Of a stretch of DNA of 64,000 bases, positions 56,548 to 64,000 are shown one piece after another (the stretch's first letter is position 1; each line of letters begins with the position of its first letter). The position numbers and the translations under genes are program-made. This DNA is from Crambe crambe (taxonomy: Eukaryota; Porifera; Demospongiae; Poecilosclerida; Crambeidae), in NCBI GenBank assembly GCA_963924555.1, contig OZ004596.1:186001-250000 (forward strand). Reading direction: 5' to 3'. Below the pieces are notes generated by a model that saw nothing but the letters and a program-made list of their open reading frames with translations, searched no databases and was not told the DNA's origin.

Positions 56548-56796
56548 ACTGGACTATATCGGATCACAGGATAGAGACTGTACTATATATTTATATCCAA
56601 TTTTGAATCAGAGAATCAGAGATTGAACTGTGTTTATACTTATACTCATCCTGTTCCAATAATTATAGATTTTGCTACAATATGTACTGTGCAATTCACT
56701 CTACATCATTTTCCAATTAAAGACCACTGCTCTTTTCTATTAAATGATAACTAACTACAAAAATAGTTTTCCAGTCTACACAGTACACATACACAG

Positions 56797-59249
<2,453 letters not shown>

Positions 59250-59313
59250 TATCCACCCTCCTCGTGATAATCACCTAGAACAGGGTCGCCACGCTTGCAG
59301 GTTCAAATATATA

Positions 59314-59321
59314 TGACGTCA
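59314..59321. promoter_or_regulatory. Perfect CRE in the DPYS/STK16 divergent promoter
   Basis: TGACGTCA, the palindromic cAMP-response element, lies 65 bp from the DPYS start and 12 bp before the STK16 start, inside the 83-bp gap. It is a candidate CREB/ATF site for either or both genes. Confidence 0.55.
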
Positions 59322-59332
59322 TACATATTGAA

Positions 59333-60771
59333 ATGTCTTGTCTCAGTGTGTTCTTCTCTTATTTTAAGAGGGCAGAGAGAGTACAGGGACACTCTTACCA
59401 TGTCGTAAAGAGGATAGGAGAAGGTGGTAAGTGATTAATTTTAGCTGGATGTGTCAGTCCTGGACCTGGCCCTAACTTGTTTAGGTTTTTCCTATGTGGA
59501 TCTGATAATAAGAGAGAATAAAAATTATGCCTTGGTAAGTGAATGGAGGTATGCCCTTATAATCCTTCATGTCAGTCTTACTGTTATTATTATTTTAGAA
59601 GAAAATGTTGCTTCAAGTTCCTGAGCAGAGGGAAGCAGCTGAGAATGAGATCAGGACGCACCATGTAGTCAATCATGATAATGTGGTCCAATTGGTCGAT
59701 TCAGAAATCAAAGACAACCGAAATGGAGAGGGTACTGCCTTGCTTGTTTTCCCTTACTACCAAGTATGTCGGGATATTGAGAAAATGAATACATTTCATA
59801 GACTTCTTGTTTTTGTTAGAATGGGACATTGCAAGACCTGATAGAACATGTGTACAAGACAGGAGTTCCACTGGAAGAGAGACAGATCTTGAAGTTATTT
59901 GTGTCAGTTTGTAAGGGACTGAATGCAATGCATACATGCAGTGCTGGACCTCTGGCTCACAATGATATCAAGGTCAGAATTGAAACTGAAGTTACAGACA
60001 GCATTAGTGAATGGACGGTTTAATTTTTTTTTTAAATGTAGCCTGGCAATCTATTGTTGAGTGATGATGGTGAAGAGTTGATTTTAATGGACTTAGGAAG
60101 CACTAGAAGTGCTGAAGTAGTGATTCATAACAGGTAAGCACACTTGGCCCCCTCACCTCACCTCATCTGACCCCCTCACCTCACCTGCCCTCATACCTAG
60201 CCCCCTCACCTCTCACAACCCATTTTGACTCCAGATATTTTTTCTGACCCAGCCAGACAGGAAGCATTAAAATTCCAAGAACTCTGTTCCCAAACTTGCA
60301 CTTCTCATTACAGGTAGGTTCCTTTCTCTAATGACTAGGGGCATCCCTTTAATTAAGGAGTTGTAGAGCTTTCTGGTGAGCCATTATTTCTTATCTTCAG
60401 GGCTCCTGAATTGTTTGAAGTTCCTTCCAACTGTACAATAACTTGCAAGACAGATGTGTGGTCCCTGGGTTGCACCTTGTATGCAGCTGCCTTTGGACAG
60501 AGTCCATGTGATGGCACTGCACTGGCTGCCAACAGTGGCAGGATAGTTTTCCCTCGAACCCAGTAAGCTCTCTAGAGTTAAATAAACAATTATATTATTA
60601 TGGGGTTATGATTATAATGACAAGGGTTTTACTCTTATTTGCAGTACTTTCTCAGAAGAGTTTTGTGCCCTTATCATGTGGATTTTGAACATTAATCCAG
60701 AGACGCGCCCCTCAGTGGATGAGGTCCAGCTTCGCATAGAGACCCTTTTACATGAACTACAGAGCAGCTAG
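59333..60771 (+). CDS. STK16: Serine/threonine kinase STK16-like
   Basis: About seven exons; the start at 59333 (MSCLSVFFSYFKRAERVQG) leads into HSYHVVKRIGEGG, a splice, FSYVDLIIRENKNYALKK (glycine loop and catalytic Lys), FPYYQNGTLQDLIEHVYKTG, AHNDIKPGNLLLSDDG, LILMDLGSTRSAEV, SHYRAPELFEVPS and TDVWSLGCTLYAAAFGQSP. The DLG in place of DFG and the MDLGS context are typical of STK16/NAK-type kinases. The catalytic loop is HND in place of HRD, so the catalytic Asp is kept and the Arg is lost. Human STK16 is 305 residues, palmitoylated and Golgi-associated. Cys residues near the N-terminus (MSC) could be acylated here, though human STK16 uses a Gly-Cys pattern. The stop is TAG at 60769. Confidence 0.88.
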
Positions 60772-60951
60772 AGATCATTCACAACAATCATAACTTGTAC
60801 AACCATTAATATGGGTCATGTGCCTTTCTGCAGGTTATCACATGATAGAGAATGGAAATATAAACATGGTAGCAAAGAGAAGAGGCACAGAAAATATTAC
60901 AAAAACTGGCAATAGTGGATGGATCGAGAGTTGTGTGGTACATATCAGGGG

Positions 60952-62560
60952 TCATCTACTGTCCAGAGAATTGGTCCTGTGTGATGGTGATGGTGTCAAG
61001 TGATTAGTGGGAGGAGTCTTCAACTCTGTCTTGCTTCTCTGGTGATTGCTGGGAACTTTACCAGTAAGCATATCGTTGCCAGCCCTCTGGAGTCTCGAAT
61101 TATTCATCCACTTGTTGATGACAGGGGTCTGATCCAACCAAGGGGGTAGAGGCATAGGAGTCTTTCCCCCCACAACTGTTATGACCTTTCCTGTCTTGGG
61201 GTCAATCACATTACCAAATTGGTCTGTTTCAGCAAAAAGTAAAGTTCGAGTTTGTCTGGCGAAACCTGTATTGATAATGAGATCTCAACTCGGGCAGCTG
61301 CAGAGATCTAGGGAGAACACTTACCATTAGCAACCTGGTAACCAAGTTTGTCACCACCAGGTGTGAACTGAGACATCTTTGGAACAAAAAACAGTGAGAA
61401 CGAGAGAACAAGGACCATTAGCATTGTCCCAGCAGTACCAGCTTGAGACTTAGAAGGGTAGAACTTTGCCACCCATTCTTGCAGCTGCTTGAGTTGCTTG
61501 GTGAGAAACTGATTGTGACTCTTCAGTTTGTCCACTTCATCGGCTAGTTGCTGGTTTCTCTCTGTGCTCAGCTTCACGCGATCTTCTAGACCTTCTACAT
61601 AATCTTTCTTCCTCTTTCTGCTCTCCTGAGCCGAGATTTTATTTTTGATCTTCCTTCTGATCCGTTTAAGGTTTCTCTGTTCAGCCTGATCAATGAAGGG
61701 AGCATAAATCTGCATCACTCAGTTGTAGTGTGATCAAAACTTACTTTTGTGAGTGGCATGTCAGTGGGAAGGGTGATTCCTTCCTCCGAGAGCAGTCTTT
61801 TCTCTTCATCAGTAAGCACAAGTGTTGGAGCCTTCCTACTGGAGGGAGACGATTCACTTGCAGCCAGATCAGATCCTCCAATTGATTCTAACATCATATA
61901 ATCTGAAGGAGACATTCTATTTAATGCACATCACAGTACATGACAGACATGACTATCACCCACCAACATCAATTCTAACATCTGATGAAATGTGTTCGTC
62001 ACTTGTTTTGGCCACATCCAGATTAGGGGGACTGGGCCACTGAGAAAGATCTGAACTACTACTCTTTCTCTCGTTCCCGTTGGTAGGAGAGGATAACCAT
62101 GGAACATCTGGGAAACCTGATGTCACTTTAGGACTAGAAGAAGGAGACTTCTCAGACTGCTGGTCACAGAAACTTACCCCTCCAGTACTAGCTAGGCTAG
62201 CTGCAGGAGAATTCACAACATTTCTGCTTGATTCACTGGCATAACCCTCACTCCCGACTGGAGAAATAGGAACCTGAAAGGGTTCAGAGTCCAGAGACGC
62301 CCCAATGGGAGCTGTGCCTTGGTTTAGAACTTCTGTGGTTGTTGTATCAAAGAATGCTGTAAGGAAGTCATTCTGAAAAGAAGTGAACCCAGTCAATTCA
62401 TCTCTCTAGATACCACTATAGCTAAAACCTTTCCACTTACTCCTTCATTTTTGATTAACTCTTGAAGAAAAGGGTCATCTTGGAGATTTCCAGAGAGAGA
62501 CTGATCCTGATTTAGCATAGTGGAGATATCCATAGGGAATAAACTAGCTTCAGTAGCCAT
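60952..62560 (-). CDS. CREB3-family ER-membrane bZIP transcription factor
   Basis: The start at 62560 ([19 protein letters not shown]) leads an acidic, Ser-rich activation region. A basic region and leucine zipper follow (61370-61700): [36 protein letters not shown] and heptad Leu up to [11 protein letters not shown]. The RRKIKNKxSAQESRxxKK pattern is that of CREB3/CREB3L (OASIS, CREBH, Luman). A hydrophobic span ([15 protein letters not shown]) follows about 15 residues after the zipper, as in this family, where S1P/S2P cleavage releases the factor from the ER during stress. The lumenal part ([19 protein letters not shown]) is short. A perfect CRE and a UPRE-like site sit directly upstream. 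The subtype (CREB3 or CREB3L1-4) is not decidable. Confidence 0.9.
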
Positions 62561-62591
62561 CTTTATCTCACTTTTAGTATTTACTACTGTT

Positions 62592-62629
62592 TGACGTCAA
62601 GAACCAAGATGCTGGATTCTCTGACGTGG
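62592..62629 (-). promoter_or_regulatory. CRE and UPRE-like sites before the CREB3-type gene
   Basis: TGACGTCA (62592-62599) is a perfect CRE, 32 bp upstream of the start codon. TGACGTGG (62622-62629) matches the unfolded-protein-response element core TGACGTGG/A. Both are bound by CREB3/ATF6/XBP1-type bZIPs, which fits autoregulation. Confidence 0.55.
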
Positions 62630-62746
62630 ACTTTATAGCATAGCTAGCTGCAGGCCTGCTCTTTGCCGAGTGGTTACGCAATTGAAAACCTAGCTATTTA
62701 TAGTAACATATACGCGCGCGCATAGTACACATGGCAAAAATACTCT

Positions 62747-64000
62747 TCATTCTCTACGAACAACATTCAGGTGTATTGGATTGACCGATGTCAGTGTTAC
62801 TCCTATCACCAAGTGCAGAGGGACCTGAAATAAATAATGCCATCATTATGATCATGATGCCATTACTATAAGTATTGCCCTCACTTCAGTGTCTGGAGCT
62901 CTGACAAAGGTGAAGTGTCTTAAGACCTGAACGAGGGCTATCTTGGCTTCCAGGAGTGCTAGTCTCATTCCAACACACCTACGTGGACCTGATCCAAATG
63001 GAATGAAACAATTTTTTGGGCGCTTAGCCTTCTCTTCAGGAGCAAACCTACAATAATATATTTCTTAAAATTACCGAGATCTTAAAAGTCTACTTCACTA
63101 CCTCATGGGGTCAAATGTAGTAGGATCTGGCCAGTACTCTGGATCATGGTGAATCAAGTGTACAGGAATGACAGCCAAACAGCCCTTGGGAAAGTGGATA
63201 CCATTAATGGTAGTTGCCTCGTTGCATTTCCGTACAGTTCGTCGGCCAACTGGATACACCCTGAGGGTCTCACTTACCACCATCTCCAAGTACTTGATGT
63301 CTGTGGTAGCTTCATACAGGGATGCCTCCTGCATAGCCAAGAGCAATCAATACCAGTGCTTTTTCCCAAACGAACTCTCACTGGATAATCCTCAAAGTAT
63401 TGATCAATTTCTGCTTGTAGCTTCTCTTGGACATGAGGATGGAGGGCAAGCACGTAAGATGCAAACGCCAGAGTGTTAGCAGTAGTGTCATAACCAGCCA
63501 ACAAGGCATCAAACGAAACCATCATCACTTCTTCATCAGTGAGTTTAAGTTTCTCTGAGTTATTGGATGGGTCTTTAGATGTTGTCTTCTTCCCCTCTTC
63601 CTTCTCTTCTTCTTCCTCCTCCTCCTTGTCTCCTGTGGCATCCATCATCAACTGGAGCAGATCTTGGTACTGCATAGGTTAATAATGGAGGAAGGAGAAT
63701 AAAGATTGACTCGGGTATCTTTCAGTTGTTTTCTTTTTTTTGTTGTTTTTTTCTCCTTTCTTTTCTTTGGAGGGGGGTGCTAGTAAGTATGGATATGGGC
63801 ACCTTTCCTTTTCTCTCTTTCCTGCGAGCCTGGACTATATGGAGAATAGTGGACGTGATGGTGGAAAAAGATTCAGTGGGTTTCATGAAGTATGCCAGTA
63901 AGGGATCGATCCAGGGAAAATTACCTGCACAGATGGTATGTCATGAGTCTCACCTCACCAAAAAATGTCAACTATTTACTCACTCAAAATGAACTGGACA
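62747..64000 (-). CDS. Cytochrome P450, CYP3-clan-like, 5' part beyond the window
   Basis: Five exons are visible. The rightmost (63924-63803) has NFPWIDPLLAYFMKPTES and QARRKERK, matching the F/G-loop to G-helix part of CYP3A. Then come YQDLLQLMMDATG, an acidic insertion of Glu/Lys repeats, the I-helix AGYDTTANT (oxygen-activating Thr), the K-helix ETLR with the ExxR pair, a PERF-like DPMRFAPEE and the heme-binding loop FGSGPRRCVGMRLAL at about 62976-63003 (Cys ligand present), and a C-terminal exon ending LTSVNPIHLNVVRRE. The enzyme is probably an ER-membrane monooxygenase; the substrate is unknown. N-terminal membrane anchor and helices A-F lie outside. A 53-nt intron lies at 63329-63381. 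Confidence 0.85.

Overview
The window is eukaryotic and most likely from a sponge (probably a demosponge). Genes have many short GT-AG introns, several only 50-53 nt. Coding parts match animal families such as LRRK1, CHD1, RGM, OSTF1, GOLPH3, TIMM44, SNX1/2, STK16, a CREB3-type bZIP and a CYP3-clan P450. A single-exon receptor-like protein with beta-helix-type repeats and many membrane spans is of a kind I associate with sponge genomes. The phylum is an inference; that this is an early-branching animal is the firmer part. Exon limits are read by eye from frames and GT/AG signals, and no searches were run.

Layout, left to right: Ras-like GTPase, 5' end outside the window (+, 420-1050); large membrane protein (-, 1220-5218); OSTF1 (-, 5551-7262); LRRK1-type ROCO kinase (+, 7747-17266) with a fold-back transposon in its first intron; HEATR4-like (-, 17436-20810) head to head with a CCDC34-like coiled-coil gene (+, 20852-22374); FMN reductase (-, 22480-23133); myotubularin-related pseudophosphatase (-, 23258-26752); GOLPH3 (+, 27245-28421); TIMM44 (+, 28713-30848); SNX1/2 (-, 31180-33533); a giant RA-RA-PDZ-coiled-coil protein ending in a Rab11-binding-like motif (+, 34081-40107); an RGM homologue (+, 40293-41966); a repeat-rich AT-hook protein (-, ends at or below 43844, starts 47969); CHD1 (+, 48294-56547); dihydropyrimidinase (-, 56797-59249); STK16 (+, 59333-60771); CREB3-family bZIP (-, 60952-62560); and the 3' part of a P450 (-, from 62747 past the right edge).

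The genes are ordinary nuclear genes, not an operon or defence island. Spacing is very tight, with divergent start codons 41 bp (HEATR4-like/CCDC34-like) and 83 bp (DPYS/STK16) apart. Several genes serve membrane traffic (GOLPH3, SNX1/2, the MTMR protein, STK16 and possibly the RA-PDZ protein). Promoter-proximal motifs fit gene function in two places: a palindromic NRF1-type site before TIMM44, and a CRE plus a UPRE-like site before the CREB3-type gene.

The two observations most likely to be new are the RA-RA-PDZ-coiled-coil protein with a FIP-RBD-like C-terminus, and the sponge-type RGM that has lost the Asp-Pro self-cleavage site and gained a mucin-like linker. The AT-hook protein with recent 312-bp tandem duplications comes next.
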